Below are positions 11,101 to 22,740 of a stretch of DNA of 64,000 nucleotides, one piece after another. The notes beneath the pieces are model-generated. The model saw only the letters and a list, made by a program, of their open reading frames with translations, searched no databases and was not told where the DNA came from. Position 1 is the first letter of the stretch. Each line of letters begins with the position of its first letter. A program made the translations under genes and the position numbers. Location: the NCBI GenBank assembly GCA_015178975.1, contig WHVD01000186.1, positions 62,001 to 126,000 of the forward strand, given 5' to 3'. The stretch comes from Hysterangium stoloniferum (taxonomy: Eukaryota; Basidiomycota; Agaricomycetes; Hysterangiales; Hysterangiaceae).

Positions 11101-11919
11101 TGTTAGGATACACACTCAGGCCGGGTTTCCGGAGAAACCCGCGGGATATCCGGTAAGACTTGGCTTCAGCTTATAGGCTGCGCCCTCGCTAGATCGTGTT
11201 GTCCAATTTCAGACAGGCGGACGGGAATCCCGGGGAGTCCGGGCGGGGGTTCGTGGGTCGTGAGTCGTAGGTCGTGAGTCGAGAGTTGTGAATCGAGATA
11301 GTCGAGAGAGATAGATGCGCCGGAGCCCGTGGGCTCCGACTAGTGCGAGCGGTCTGATAAGAGTAGGGTTTTAGAGAGGAAAATGTATTAGATTACTGGG
11401 GGGAATCTAAGCTAATTTTCTGACTGGATTGTATGTACAACATCTGCCAGTTTATATAGACTGTGGAATGCATGACATACCGAATCCAGTAATAATGAGA
11501 CGAAACGAGCAAAACATAGAACGGGAATAGTAAACACCAAATTGGTGTTAGGAACGGGACGGAACGGAGCGGAGTCCGAATCGTGACAAAGCATAACCCA
11601 TAACGGGAAACGGAGCGGGAGCGGAGTCCTAAATCGTGACAGGTCATTTGACTAAAACGGGAACGGGGCTCGATTAGAGTGGTGACGGGATTCTAAGCGG
11701 GTCCGGTGACTGATGCGTGGGACGAAGACGGACATAGACAGAGACGGGGTCCGGGGGAAGTCCGGTGACTGATATGTGTCTTAATGAGGTCGAACGTAAT
11801 GAGTCTTGACGTAACGGAGTCCGGGCGGGAAATCCTATAAACAGACGATTGGTGCTTGTAGCGCGTGGGGGCGTACGAGTTAGTGCCCGGAGTCCGGCGG
11901 GATTTGCCCGGTCGTAACA
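11101..11919 (-). mobile_element. Solo LTR B, 819 bp, inverted relative to LTR A
   Basis: On the minus strand it starts TGTTACGACCGGGCAAATCC and ends TATCCTAACA. It is flanked by the perfect 5-bp duplication TTGTC (11096-11100 and 11920-11924). Same family as LTR A, D (25419) and E (61179). With LTR A it forms a large imperfect inverted repeat of about 0.8 kb arms with a 185-bp centre. Confidence 0.9.
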
Positions 11920-11924
11920 TTGTC

Positions 11925-13055
11925 CTTAAGAATGAGCTTCGAAATGAGATACAACGAAATTGCTTTTTCAATAGTGGGCAAAAGAGAGGCCCTTATATAC
12001 ATGAGGAAGCACAGGTCAAAACAAACATCTAAAAACAACGACACAATAACGATGTGATATGGTGTGAGTCATTTCTGAGTCATCACAATAGGAGTGTTAG
12101 TAAAGCTGTGAACAATAATAGGGGGAGGCTGCACTGAACAATAAGAGAATGACAAACAAAAGATGAGATCAGACATGTGATATGGATAAATGGGGAAACA
12201 CAATAGAACAATAGGGGAAGTGAGTCAGACAATAGGGATGATGGAGTAATAGAAGTGATGGCTGATGAAACATCGATTATATGAGTCAGAAACACTCAAG
12301 AATCCCATGATAATGCGTCACCCTCAAATGCTATGCTTGATTTCAAAATCTTGACAATATTACCAATCGATGAACCGAGATTGGACATATTGTGTTCCTA
12401 GTTTTGCAGTATAAGGAGGGGACACAATCAATCACCATTTTAGAATCAGGTGGTGAGTAGGCTCCACAACCACGCAAGGAACATGAAATGATGACAACCT
12501 CGACAAGGCTCTACTTGACTTCCCTCTGGAACTGGGGTCGTGAATAACTTGGGTCCTCTGTGATCTCCTATTGGAGTGAACGTTGCCATGTAACAGATTC
12601 CCGATGACGGTGGGGAACAGTCCTGCTGGAACACTCGATCGAATCAATAGTGGAGGATTTCGGAGGAGCCATCATAGTGTTCTATACAAATGAAACGAAT
12701 GAAGGCAGGATCATCTGGAGCATATGGGAGTCGAATACCTTGTCGACGGAGGAAACAATGGTATTTCTTGGAGGAGCATGAGTGGGCTGGTAGGGGCTTG
12801 GGAATGATGTCTGAGGATGAGGAGAAGCAAGATGTTATTGGCTGGAGTTCTATTTGGGAGTGAAGAGTCAGTTTTGAGTAGGAACTGAGGGTTACTTTGG
12901 AGGACGATGCAGTGTTGAACATGATGGAGTTTTGGTCATCTGTTTGATAAAACTGATTTGGCTGTGTAGAAGTCGTCTTGAGTGCCAAAGTATATATAAG
13001 AATTTGTGCTGTGACGTGACTTGAAACTATAGCCATATTAGTCTCTTTCCGATTG
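11925..13055. other. No supported gene
   Basis: About 1.1 kb with moderate A/G richness. An open frame of 164 codons at 12644-13138 (-) runs into the minisatellite and has no recognisable domain. I see no RNA gene or element end here. Confidence 0.3.
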
Positions 13056-13059
13056 AACT

Positions 13060-14815
13060 CTCTACAGTGGATCAGAGGAGGATGGAGAGAGAAGGAAAGG
13101 GGACATGTACCACCTGGAGGAAAGAGAGAGGAAGCCAATGAGAGCAGGACAGAGAGAGAAGGAAAGGGGACACACTGGCTGGAGGAAAGAGAGAGGAGGA
13201 CAGTCAGAGGAGGACAAAGAGAGAAGGAAAGGGTAGTACACTCACCTCCGGGAGGAAAGAGAGAGGAGGCTGGTCAGAGGAGGACAGAGACAGAAACGGA
13301 AATGGGACACACACTGGCTGGAGGAAAGAGAGGAGGACAAAGAGAGAAGGAAATGGTAAGTACACTGGCTGAAAGAAAGAGAGAGGAGGCCGGTCAGAGG
13401 AGGATGAAGAGAGAAGGGAAGGGTACATGCACTGGCTGGAGAAAAGAGAGAGAAGGAAACGATGCTTGCACGTGCTGGAGGAAGAGAGGAGGCCAGTCAG
13501 AGGAGGACGAAGAGAAAGGAAAAGGGACACACACATCCTGGAGGAAAGAGAGGAGGCCAATCAGAGGAGGATGGAGGAAGAAGGAAATGATACACGTACC
13601 ACCTGGAGGAAAGAGAGAGGAGGCCGGTCAGAGGAAGACGGAGAGAGAAGGATAGGGTACACGCACCATCTGGAGGAAAGAAAGAGAGGCTGGTCAGAGG
13701 AGAATGAAGTGAGAAGGAATGGGGCGCACTGGCTGGAGGAAAGAGAGAGGAAGATGAAGAGAGAAGGTAAGGGTAGATGCACCGGCTGGAGGAAAGAGAT
13801 AGGGCCAATGAGAACAGGATGGTGGGAGCCAGCAAAGGATACACGCACCGGCTGGAGGAAAGAGAAAGGGCCAATCAGAGGAGGACGAAGAGAGAAGGGA
13901 AGGGTCGACGCACCAGAGGAGGATAGAGAGAGCAGGAAAGGGAACGTGCACCACCTGGAGGAAAGATAAGCGGATCAGAGGAGGACGGAGGAAGAAAGAA
14001 ATGGTACACACATTACCTGGAGGAAAGAGAGGGCCAATCAGAGGAGGACGGAGATAGAAGGAAAGGGAACACTCACCGGCTGGAGGAAAGAGAGGAGGCC
14101 AGTCAGAGGAGGATGGAGAGAGAGGGAAAGGGAACGTGCACCGGCTGGAGGACAGAGAGGAGGCTGATCAGAGGAGGACAGAAAGAAGGAAAGGGAACAC
14201 GCACTGGGTGGAGGAAAGAGGAGGCCAATCAAAGGAGAACAGAGAGAAGGGGAAAATGAATGTGCACGGACTGGAGGAAAGAGGAGGCCCATCAGAGGAG
14301 GACAGAGAGAGAAGGAAACGGTATACGCACCGACTGGAGGAAAAGAGAGGGGAGGTACACACTGACTGGAGGAAAAGAGAGGGGAGGTACGCACCGACTA
14401 GAGGAAAAGAGAGGGGAGGTAAGCACCGACTGGAGGAAAAGAGAGGGGAGGTACGCACCGACTAGAGGAAAAGAGAGGGGAGGTAAGCACCGACTGGAGG
14501 AAAAGAGAGGGGAGGAAGAGAGAGGTGGCCAATCAGAGGAGGATAGAGAGGGAAAAGGGGCGTGTAGTGGCTGGAGGAAAGAGGCCGATCAGAGGAAGAT
14601 AGATAGAGGGGAAAGGAACGGTATATGCACTGGCTGGAGGAAAGAGAGAGGGCCGGTCAGAGGATGACGGTGCAAGAAGGGAACATGCACGCATGGAGGA
14701 AGAGGAAGCTGGTCAGAGAAGGATGGTGATCAGAGGAGGACAAAGAGAAGAAAACACATTACACGCACCTCCTGGAGAAAAGAGAGAGGAGGACAAAGAG
14801 AAGGAAATGGTACAG
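13060..14815 (+). repeat. Purine-rich minisatellite, irregular ~60-75 bp units
   Basis: Some 25 imperfect units built from cagaggaggac, agagagaaggaaaggg, acacgcaccggctggagga and aaagagagagga. Unit length and sequence drift along the array. At about 14335-14515 it switches to a 31-bp sub-repeat (gactggaggaaaagagaggg) repeated six times. Several overlapping open frames exist on both strands (R/E/G/K-rich or S/P/L-rich) but they are low-complexity shadows. The plus strand is almost pure purine in long blocks, which favours triplex or other non-B structures. Confidence 0.9.
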
Positions 14816-15198
14816 GAGGCTGGTTGAGAAATATTGAACAAAGACCACACATGCAGAGCCGCATCATTGACCACTGGCCACCCCTGGCTGACTTACCAAT
14901 TGCCCGTGTCACCAAGTCCCAACCCGCTATTGGGCTCGATCACAGCCATTCCCCTAGTGATACATACACCTGGTGGAACTGGACCAGGATCTCAAATCCC
15001 TTCTTATCCCCTTGACCACCACATTATAGAACCCCGGTTTCTCCTTTCATAATTCCGTCATCACAAACATTCAATGGTTCTGACTCCTATAAATTAGATA
15101 CACATACATCTGTAAAAGCTAGTGAAAACCACTCACAACAAGATACTTTTGTCCTGTCCATTACTGACTGAGTGAGGCTGATACCTCAGCCTTACACT

Positions 15199-15665
15199 GG
15201 CCTGTATTTGATGAGATATTTAGGTTCATGAAACTATGCGATGGGATGATCTCCACGACAAGTATTATGTATGAGACTGAAAACATTCATGACTGGCGAA
15301 ATTGGCTTTCACAAACTAATCGTAAATTTTATGTCGGCCCAGTTCCACCACTACCACCTGTATGCGAGGAGAGACTTGAGCAAAGTATAAAGACGGCCGG
15401 ATCGATGGACCCTTGTGACAAGCAGAACATCATTTCATTCCTTGACAGAGCTTTAGATATATTTGGCAGAGACACTCTGATTGACGTGAGCCCTTCCTTG
15501 GAATTGATTGTGATGCACACTACTGGTTGGTTTATCAAAAGGAGTTTATATTTGCCAAGCAGTTGGAACAAAGGAGAGTTACACTCAATTATGGACTATC
15601 TAACAGATTCTATATCATTTTGTATTTCCATCAAATTCAGGGATGTGAATAGGATTTTAAATTGA
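15199..15665 (+). CDS. Unrecognised protein exon
   Basis: An open frame of good composition: after a likely acceptor (tacctcag) come HWPVFDEIFRFMKLCDG, then NIHDWRNWLSQTNRKFYVGP, KQNIISFLDRALDIFGRDT and LYLPSSWNKGELHSIMDYL, and a stop at 15663-15665. The first in-frame ATG is at 15228. It looks like a terminal exon of a gene whose upstream exons I cannot place, since the sequence before 15050 is minisatellite. No known domain recognised. Could be a gene relic. Confidence 0.4.
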
Positions 15666-16936
15666 TTAATTATGCACAGGTTTTATGTGATGTTCAACCA
15701 CATCCAGGAGTTTTATGGATTTTAATTGGATCATCCTCTGACAAGTCACAGGAAGGATAAAGGGATACAGAATCCCACTGGACTATACAAAATTGAAGGA
15801 GTTTATATTTAATGATACAGTTGATGCTTAAAAGATCCTATGTACACCTGATCACCCTCCATCTACCTTTTGGATCCTTAACCAATTTTAAAATATTATA
15901 AGGATCCAATAGAGATTATTGAAGTTTATATAAGATAAGGCTCTACTACAGATCCTAAAATCTTTTGGAAAGAGGGGTTTTCCCGGTGACAGCAAATCAT
16001 GTAAATTGGTTATGGTAATCATTTTGGTCTATTGCAATATAAACCTGAATGCTGGGTGGGAAACGATGGAAATGGCATTGGTGGCAGTTCGGGAAGGATG
16101 GTACGTTCCACTGGTCATTTTTTCTCTGAACATTTAACATCTGTTGAATTCTGGCCCTCCATTTGCCATGACGGGCCCGCGGGTTGACATGGCTTTCAAG
16201 GAATATATCAGCCAGCGATTTGGATGGGTCGGTTCCCAACTACTTGATGTGATCCATAAGTTTAGAGTTGAACATGAAGTGCCATTTTCGCCCCATATGG
16301 CTTGTGGTCTGATGCGGTTGAGGCAGTAACTGATGCGCATCGTTCCGGATACGATCGACAATCTCGCCCATGGCGATGGTGCTTCTCTTCTCGGATATAA
16401 GAAAGTCGGTCGTCTTAATTTCTAGCGCTCGAGAACTCTTACGTTACGACATTGCTTATTCGGTGAAAATACACTCAACTATTATCCGTCACTGATGGTG
16501 AATGATCTCATATGAATGTATTCTAAAACCAATGTGACGCTAAAAGGGGTGACTTAAGGTTGTTTGAGAAGGAAAGAGTGGAAGACTCTGACAGGTGTGC
16601 AAGGACAATTCCAATGCAATTTTATATGAGTCTTCGTCAGCTCACTGTGTGGGAATCACTGAGTACAGCGCTCTGGTGAGAGTAACCGCTACCCGTGAAT
16701 ATCTATGTTTAACTACAGCGCTTGATTACAATTTCAAAATGCAGAACGTCCCCACTGTCGGCGGTAAACAATCTCAATAAGTGTAAGAAATTGGGAAGGT
16801 AACTTGAGTCTAAATATGATTCACCGGGTTTTCATTTAAATGAGAAGGGTAACTGACGTTGTGAATCCTGTGCCAGAATTGAATGCGATGCCTAGAAATC
16901 CCCACTGGTTCCGCTAATTTGTATTCACGAAGAAGG
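15666..16936. other. No firm gene; one possible exon at 16144-16329
   Basis: A 61-codon plus frame (FKEYISQRFGWVGSQLLDVI, then HKFRVEHEVPFSPHM) has protein-like composition but no detectable partner exons, and a minus frame over the same bases is equally open. The rest shows no recognisable feature. Confidence 0.25.
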
Positions 16937-16941
16937 CCGTT

Positions 16942-17155
16942 TAAAAGCCCGTTGTCAAATAGGCTCACTGGTCCGGGTCATACAGGTTGATAGGACCACG
17001 GTGTATTGCTCGATGAACTAGCGAACGATATACATGACGGGCAGCGTCCGGTAAGATGAAGGAAAACTTCCCGGACTATATATGCCGTGATTACTAATGC
17101 AAACTAAAAGGGGAAACAAAAGGTGAACTTGTAAGACTGGGGCACCAGGCTTACA
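16942..17155 (-). mobile_element. Small LTR-like insertion, 214 bp, copy 1 of a three-copy family
   Basis: On the minus strand it begins TGTAAGCCTGGTGCCCCAGT and ends GGGCTTTTA. It is flanked by a perfect 5-bp duplication (CCGTT on the plus strand, 16937-16941 and 17156-17160). Homologous copies lie at 31315-31457 and 41683-41917. TG...CA-type ends, 5-bp duplications and no coding content fit a short solo LTR. Confidence 0.75.
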
Positions 17156-17160
17156 CCGTT

Positions 17161-18330
17161 GCTAATTTGAAATATGTATGTCACCAATGAAGAGAATCCG
17201 CGGAGTCCTAGCTCTAGACCTTAGTATTATTTCATATGCGGTGATAGAGATGATATACAAGCAGCTTGAAGCCAGACAGCGGTGTCTTGCGATATTGAAC
17301 GCGTCATTCCACAGTCTAAATTTCCTAGTCTTGGAAAAGAACGTCTGGAAAACCAGCCATTCAAGGGTCATTGGCTTCAAAATTCACTTTAAATTAATCG
17401 CCAATGGCCAATGACCATTGCCACACGGAATACCGTCAATGACAGGATGCTGTGTTGGAAATATGGGAGGTGAGTGTCAAATTCAGCGCTTAATACTGAA
17501 CTCAGCTATTACGCCTGTATTACAAGGAAATTAAGCCTAATGTACATATGTGTAATCATGGGTTAATATGCGCCCTTTTCGGGTTCTGCCTCTTCCACGT
17601 GGTCAATGCGCCACCCAAATTGCTCAAATCAATGATTCGGAACTCACCTAAATCTTCGTCTTGATTGCAGCGGCTGTGGTGGGATATCATTAATTAAATA
17701 TATCTCTTATTGGAATTTGTGGTATAGCTCCCGCCCGCCAGTGCCACTGCAGTGCCCGCAGTGCAAGGGAATACGAGTCGAAGTGATCCGTGTATTGGTA
17801 AAGTTGGTTTTGCAATAAGTCAGGTAGAGATTTCCAGTGCGAGTCGTTCGAGTCAAAGCTTTAGTATATGGCTCCGGGGTCCATAACCTGACAGAAAAAA
17901 ATATAATAGGGCACGACATTCCTGCCCTCAGTCGCTGCCCGATGTTGGAGATGTAATTAGTATAATAGGGCACGAAATCACCTGCCTGTATACACGAGTC
18001 GTTTGGCACAAACATAGCATTTACGAAGTAAACGCTTAACTCAGTCGCTATCCAGGGTTGGCGATGTAGCGACTATGGTTCGTAGTGAATATTCCTGTTA
18101 TGTATGAAAGCGTGGGTGATGGCTGCGGTCCCAACACGAGATCGATCAAAGCAAAGATGTGATTCGAGAATCCCAGTATCAGCGATCGGTAGCGCTATCG
18201 TTTGCTGTTATATTTGTCACAGAGGTCCCACGAAATTCAAGCCGCTTGATCTGGCAAGGGTGCATGAAGAAACCGCATTGTCATTAGCCCGAGTAGACCC
18301 ATAATTGGGTTTCTCGTCATTTGACGTTTT
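17161..18330. other. No firm gene; possible old LTR start at 17453
   Basis: TGTTGGAAATATGGGAGGTG at 17453 matches the sequence start at about 8938. Near 17720 TGGTATAGCTCC vaguely recalls a Copia primer-binding site, so 17453-17715 may be a decayed Copia-type LTR. A 78-codon frame at 17178-17414 (+) is unrecognised. A short duplicated segment (ataatagggcacga at about 17908 and 17964) is also present. Confidence 0.25.
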
Positions 18331-18338
18331 GGTAGAAT

Positions 18339-18667
18339 TAGTGATTGGCAAGGCCCGGCCTCAGGCCGTGCAGTACTTAGGCCGTCGACTCTGGGGATAT
18401 TTTAAGCCCAAGCCGGGCCGCCAGGCCGCGGCCTGGTAGTGGCCCCACAAAATAAGGACAAGGAGCGCATGGTCAAGGATCGTCAGACTGTCTTCTGCAT
18501 AAAGTAAGCGAATGTTCAATTTCTGTTCCAGCCCCCTTGTACACAATGCCCGCCAAAGTCAAAATCTTGCCTGAGTAGTCCCCAGGGCGCTTAAGTTTAC
18601 AAATCCCATCTTGTACTGCATTAGTTATACTACGCGCGGCCTTCGGCCCGGGACTTGCCAATCACTA
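18339..18667. mobile_element. hAT-type MITE, 329 bp
   Basis: The ends are inverted: TAGTGATTGGCAAG at the left and its exact reverse complement CTTGCCAATCACTA at the right, with GC-rich similarity (ggcccgg) continuing inward. It is flanked by a perfect 8-bp duplication GGTAGAAT (18331-18338 and 18668-18675). Eight-bp target duplications and a TAGNG-type tip are the known signature of hAT elements. There is no transposase, so it depends on one supplied elsewhere. Confidence 0.9.
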
Positions 18668-18675
18668 GGTAGAAT

Positions 18676-19119
18676 TACATAACAGGAAGCGCACAAGCTC
18701 GCCAGAGGTCGATTGAGGCAGCACCCAATGGGCATCGCTCTGGATAGCATTCATATCATTCATAGCGAAGACACTTCTCATCCGGATGGTTTTCAACTGT
18801 GGCGCTCAAGAACTCCAGGCATGCCATACGATATGGGGTGACAACTACCTAAACTATTGTTGGCCGCCGTGTGTGCTTGAGGCGGTTGTAGGTGTCATTA
18901 AGTTTAAGACATTGGCGTAAGAAAATAGTGTAGGATTTTAGCAACGTGAGTATCCTGGAGTCTATATTTCAAAAAGGGTGGGCGAATCTTGTTTAGAAAG
19001 GCAAGAATGACACGCAGTCTATCTTGTGTAGGCACCGCCACAAGGCTGTAGATTGGAATTAAGACTGCACTATAAGTGCGGCACTCCCTTCTAGTGCAAG
19101 TACGACAGGCTTCCTACCA
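18676..19119. other. No supported gene
   Basis: About 440 bp before the frame at 19120. No promoter element can be defined with confidence. Confidence 0.3.
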
Positions 19120-19422
19120 ATGTCTACTCCCGATGAGACGACTCCGAGCAAGGATGATATGGCACCGGCTGAAACTGTCCTCGAAGACGTTGAGGAGCGA
19201 CCACCCTCGATTCCCCAAGGTCTATTAAACTCAGAAGAATGGGAGAAGATCTTTGAGAATGGAATTAAGGAAGGATACAGGTTAAAGCTCCGAGAACAAT
19301 TGAGATGCAACGAACCCGGGCACGACATATGTTACCGGGACCCAGAAGACGACCAGCACATGCCACTGTCTGAAAACCATATAAAGGTTTGGGTGGACGG
19401 ATGGGTGCGCAAAATAAAATAA
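19120..19422 (+). CDS. Small unrecognised acidic protein, 100 aa
   Basis: ATG at 19120 opens MSTPDETTPSKDDMAPAETV, an acidic, T/P/E-rich N terminus, followed by GLLNSEEWEKIFENGIKEGY and a region with two Cys (CNEPGHDICYRDPEDD). Stop at 19420-19422. Composition is protein-like. It may be complete or may be the first exon of a longer gene that includes 19573-21015. No family recognised. Confidence 0.45.
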   Translation: MSTPDETTPSKDDMAPAETVLEDVEERPPSIPQGLLNSEEWEKIFENGIKEGYRLKLREQLRCNEPGHDICYRDPEDDQHMPLSENHIKVWVDGWVRKIK

Positions 19423-19572
19423 AATATCCTTTTCGTATACAACTGTTGACAAACGTGGTGTTTTCAGTTTCAAGCAGAGAAGATTTCCCACCACCCACCG
19501 CCGAGTATTGTTAAGATCCTAAAGAGGTCCCCCAACACCACATCCCACCTCAACCGATATCCCAGTCATGGC

Positions 19573-20323
19573 GTGGACTGTAGAACTGTCTCACAGCATG
19601 TCACAACTTCAAGTCCCGGAATTGAACCTGGCTATTTCTTTGGAGTCGGCATGGAAAGGATTGGGATGACAGTCCTTTACAACGCAAAAATAGTCTTATT
19701 GCTGACCAAGTTGAAGATATACCAACAAATTGCGCGGAAGTCGAATCGAGACATGGTGGGCTCTAACAAGTTCCTACATAAGTACCACGCGCTTCCAAGA
19801 CTTGGAAAAATAATCCAAGAAACCATTGATTTATTGAGGTGGGGATAACTCGGCGTTGAATATATATATACTCAAAATACTACATCTTCGTAGACCCCCA
19901 TATCCTCGTCAAATTCAGGAACGAGCGCAGACAACTTTGATACAATTCGAGGTATCTACAATTGTTATGCGGGTGAGCAACAAAGCTTACCCTGCCGGGC
20001 TTATAATACAATTGGCTCGGGCCTTCTCGGAATGTCCCGGCGTTCGAGAAAGAGAATCGCCAACTTCGATTACAACATCACTTTACGATGCTATAGCCAA
20101 ATCGCCGCTACACATTAATCTCGACGGCGTTGCAACAACATTTATCGTAAAGATCGCCCATTATCTCATGAACTTCGATTGTCAAGAGACGGGTCGCGGA
20201 TTGCTTTCCGGCCTTAGCCTCATCGTGGAACACATCTCCCACGAGCGTCAGCTGTTTGTAGAAGAAGTCACGGCGATCAGAGAGTACTTAGAATTCTGGT
20301 TACGAGCGTGCGTCGCGCCATGA
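19573..20323 (+). CDS. Unrecognised helical protein segment
   Basis: Two successive plus frames (19573-19848 and 19856-20323) with protein-like composition: GRGLLSGLSLIVEHISHERQ and FVEEVTAIREYLEFWLRA suggest amphipathic helices. The break at about 19850 could be an intron or a frameshift. A stop follows ...CVAP at 20321-20323. It lies directly upstream of another unrecognised piece and may be part of the same gene or pseudogene. Confidence 0.4.
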
Positions 20324-20399
20324 CATATTTTCATCTTACTCATCAACACACTGTAATAGAAAATATCCCCAGCGAATGCCTTCGCACTCTCTTTTTCAT

Positions 20400-21015
20400 A
20401 GCCAGTTTATTGTGGATTGACTCCACCAAGATGCATGGTTTCGAGATAATGCTGGCGCTGTATTGGAGGTTACATTGGGCGACATCAACCAGTTTATTGT
20501 GGATTGCCTCCAGCAAGATGCAAATTTTCGATATCTTGTTGGCGCTGTATTGAAGGTTACACTGGGCGACATCAATGTGAATATAACATCATCGACACCG
20601 TCATATCCCAGACTGTATCAAGATGTCCTGGCCTTGGTAGTCTTCTTCAACGACAAAACGCTTCTCGCCGATCACATTAACCAGCTGAATCAGATTTCTA
20701 CTTTCATTGGGCCCCTTGTCTGGTATGTTGAAAATGTTTTATCTTCTAGCATCCTCTTACATTCACCCATGAAATTGCCCTCCCAGTCTGATGCTGATAC
20801 AAAACAGTCCCAATTCGTCACTTTTGAAGTCTTTCATAGGAATACTAGATCTAACTATGCGGCTAATAGCTGAATCCCCCGACCCCGAATCGGCGTGTCT
20901 CACAGTGTGCAACCGCGAGACCCTCAGCATTCTCATTCTTCTACATCAAAATTGTGACGAAATGCGCGGCTCAATCAACGAACAACATCTGGAAAGTGGG
21001 AAGATCAGTAAGTAG
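20400..21015 (+). CDS. Unrecognised gene piece with internal duplication and one intron
   Basis: Contains an approximately 90-bp tandem duplication (about 20403-20489 and 20493-20577), each copy reading roughly GAVLKVTLGDIN and, in the second, FIVDCLQQDANFRYLV. Then come LYQDVLALVVFFNDKTLLAD and, after a probable intron (gtatgttg at about 20723 to caaaacag at about 20809), SFIGILDLTMRLIAES and ILILLHQNCDEMRGSI, ending at 21013-21015. The first copy of the duplication is out of frame, which suggests decay. No family recognised. Confidence 0.4.
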
Positions 21016-21410
21016 GCCGCCGTCTATATTGTCTAGAGCCATCTAGGAGAGCTAGCTAGCTGGGCTAGACTGGGCTAGACACACTACTTTCGCGAGATCC
21101 TTATTTACTAGTCAGTATAAAAGCTTACTATAAATATAGGTAGTCGATGGAGGATAGGGAGTCTATATAATGGGTGTAGACATTCCCAAATCCCTAACGA
21201 AGACGAAGACATCATCTCGCTCGAACGTTTATTGCGTTCTTTACTTTCCATGGCCGCCCCACTTTTCACTGATGTGTCGGTAGGTCAAATACAAACTGTG
21301 TAAAGTTATATATTTTGAGGCAATTTAAAAACGCATATAGTCACCTTTTACCGTTGCTGCGCCCTCTGAAGGTTTTGCTTACACTCATATATGCATTGGT
21401 GTGAGGTACC
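21016..21410. other. No supported gene
   Basis: Contains short direct repeats (tgggctagac twice at about 21060) and AT-rich sequence. Nothing else can be named. Confidence 0.3.
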
Positions 21411-21411
21411 G

Positions 21412-21488
21412 TGTTGGTATGGGCAGGGATTGAACTCATGACCAAGTGGGGTCTTCAGAGTATTGAAGTTTACTTTGTGTTGGAAACC
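21412..21488 (-). repeat. SINE candidate, copy 2
   Basis: Reverse-complement copy of the block at 8697-8772, including the B-box-like AGTTCAATCCC (minus strand, 21423-21433) and the TTTCCAACAcAAAGTAAAC stretch. Similarity with copy 1 ends soon after the block on both sides. Confidence 0.45.
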
Positions 21489-22265
21489 TAGTTCTCTCCC
21501 TTTGAAAACATGACACAGTAGTCCAGGGTGCTTTCCCATGCTATCCGGCCTGAAACCACAACAATTCCAAGAGTGTCACTATACCAATGTTGCATTAGGA
21601 GGAAGGTTAGACATACATACCCCATGTTAGAGTATGATATTACAGCTTTATGATGTTCTATGTTACTCCCTATATTTTCTGATATTTGTAGTATTATTCC
21701 CAGCTGTTAAGATCTAAGCTAAAAAGGGGAAGGGAGGCTCTAAGTTGGGGGTCCAATGATTGGAAATGAACTAATCAGGGGGCTGATGATAGAGATCATA
21801 CTAGTCAGGAATGTTAAGTTTCAATGAATCTCAATCCTCGAGCTGTAGATATTTCTGGTAATATTCCAAACACTTTCTGGGAATGTCCCATGGAGTCCCT
21901 GAGTAATAGTCCAGGGAGTTTCCAGGGATTAGTACAAAGAGTATCAGAATAATTACCAGAGTACTGGGATGTACTTGGCTTCAGCTTATGTGCTGCACCC
22001 TCATACACTCATTTGGGTGTCCATATTTTGAGCTGACTGAATGCCTACAAGGAAGATGTAGATTCTGGAGTTCCTGTGGGAGTTCTGGGAATCAAGTGTG
22101 CAGACAGAAAAGAGGAGTAGAGCCTGGATCAGGATGTATTTGGGGTGTAACTAGTTTGAGATTCAAACTGGATTGTAAGTACATGAGTATGAGAGACTAT
22201 TGTCAGGAACCGGAAAACCCGCTGGACCTCCAGGCTCCCGGACTCTGTCCTACATGCTCCCGACC
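21489..22265. other. Old LTR-like sequence, no gene
   Basis: At about 21974-22000 it carries the conserved LTR block (minus orientation, cttggcttcagcttatgtg), and the sequence after it resembles 27720-28050 and 41093-41400. It is therefore a decayed LTR of the TGTTA...TAACA group. Exact ends could not be found. Confidence 0.4.
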
Positions 22266-22269
22266 CTCT

Positions 22270-22740
22270 ATATTGTATAGTTACAACCGGAGTTCCTGCT
22301 GGAACCTCCACATCACCCTATATGCACCAGTTGTTGGACTCTGCCGGACCTGCACCTCAACCTGTCTATATCCGACACTGTGTCTCACACACCAGTCCTT
22401 GGACTCCACTGGACCCACACATCAACCTGTTTATACCCGACTCTCTGTTCCCATCACCGGACTCTGACTGGACTCCCAGAACCCCTCTAACAGAGCATAG
22501 AACCCCACTCCTGTTATGGTCTGTCATGTGTCTCATGTACCAGTCGTCAGACTCCACTGGACTCCAGACTCCACCCTGTATATACCCGACACTCTGTATC
22601 TCACAGACCAGTCACCGGACTCTGACCGGACTCCCGGGAACCCCTCTAACAGAGCCCCACTCCCATTATGGTCTAATGACCTGTCATGTTTTGCACCCCA
22701 CTTCCATTCCGTTCTATTATTAATCAAGACCCTATTACAT
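22270..22740 (+). mobile_element. Degenerate LTR fragment of the LTR A family
   Basis: Starts near tagttacaaccggagttcct and continues with repeated accggactc / ggactccactggac motifs, then gagccccactcccattatgg and aatgacctgtcatg, in the same order as 9801-10100 of LTR A. The 3' half including the conserved block is missing. The segment contains an internal approximate duplication of the caccggactctgac part. Confidence 0.55.

Noticed and set aside
13053-14667. Long open frames on both strands over the purine-rich array
   Set aside because: Low-complexity translation of a minisatellite; many overlapping frames, no domain.
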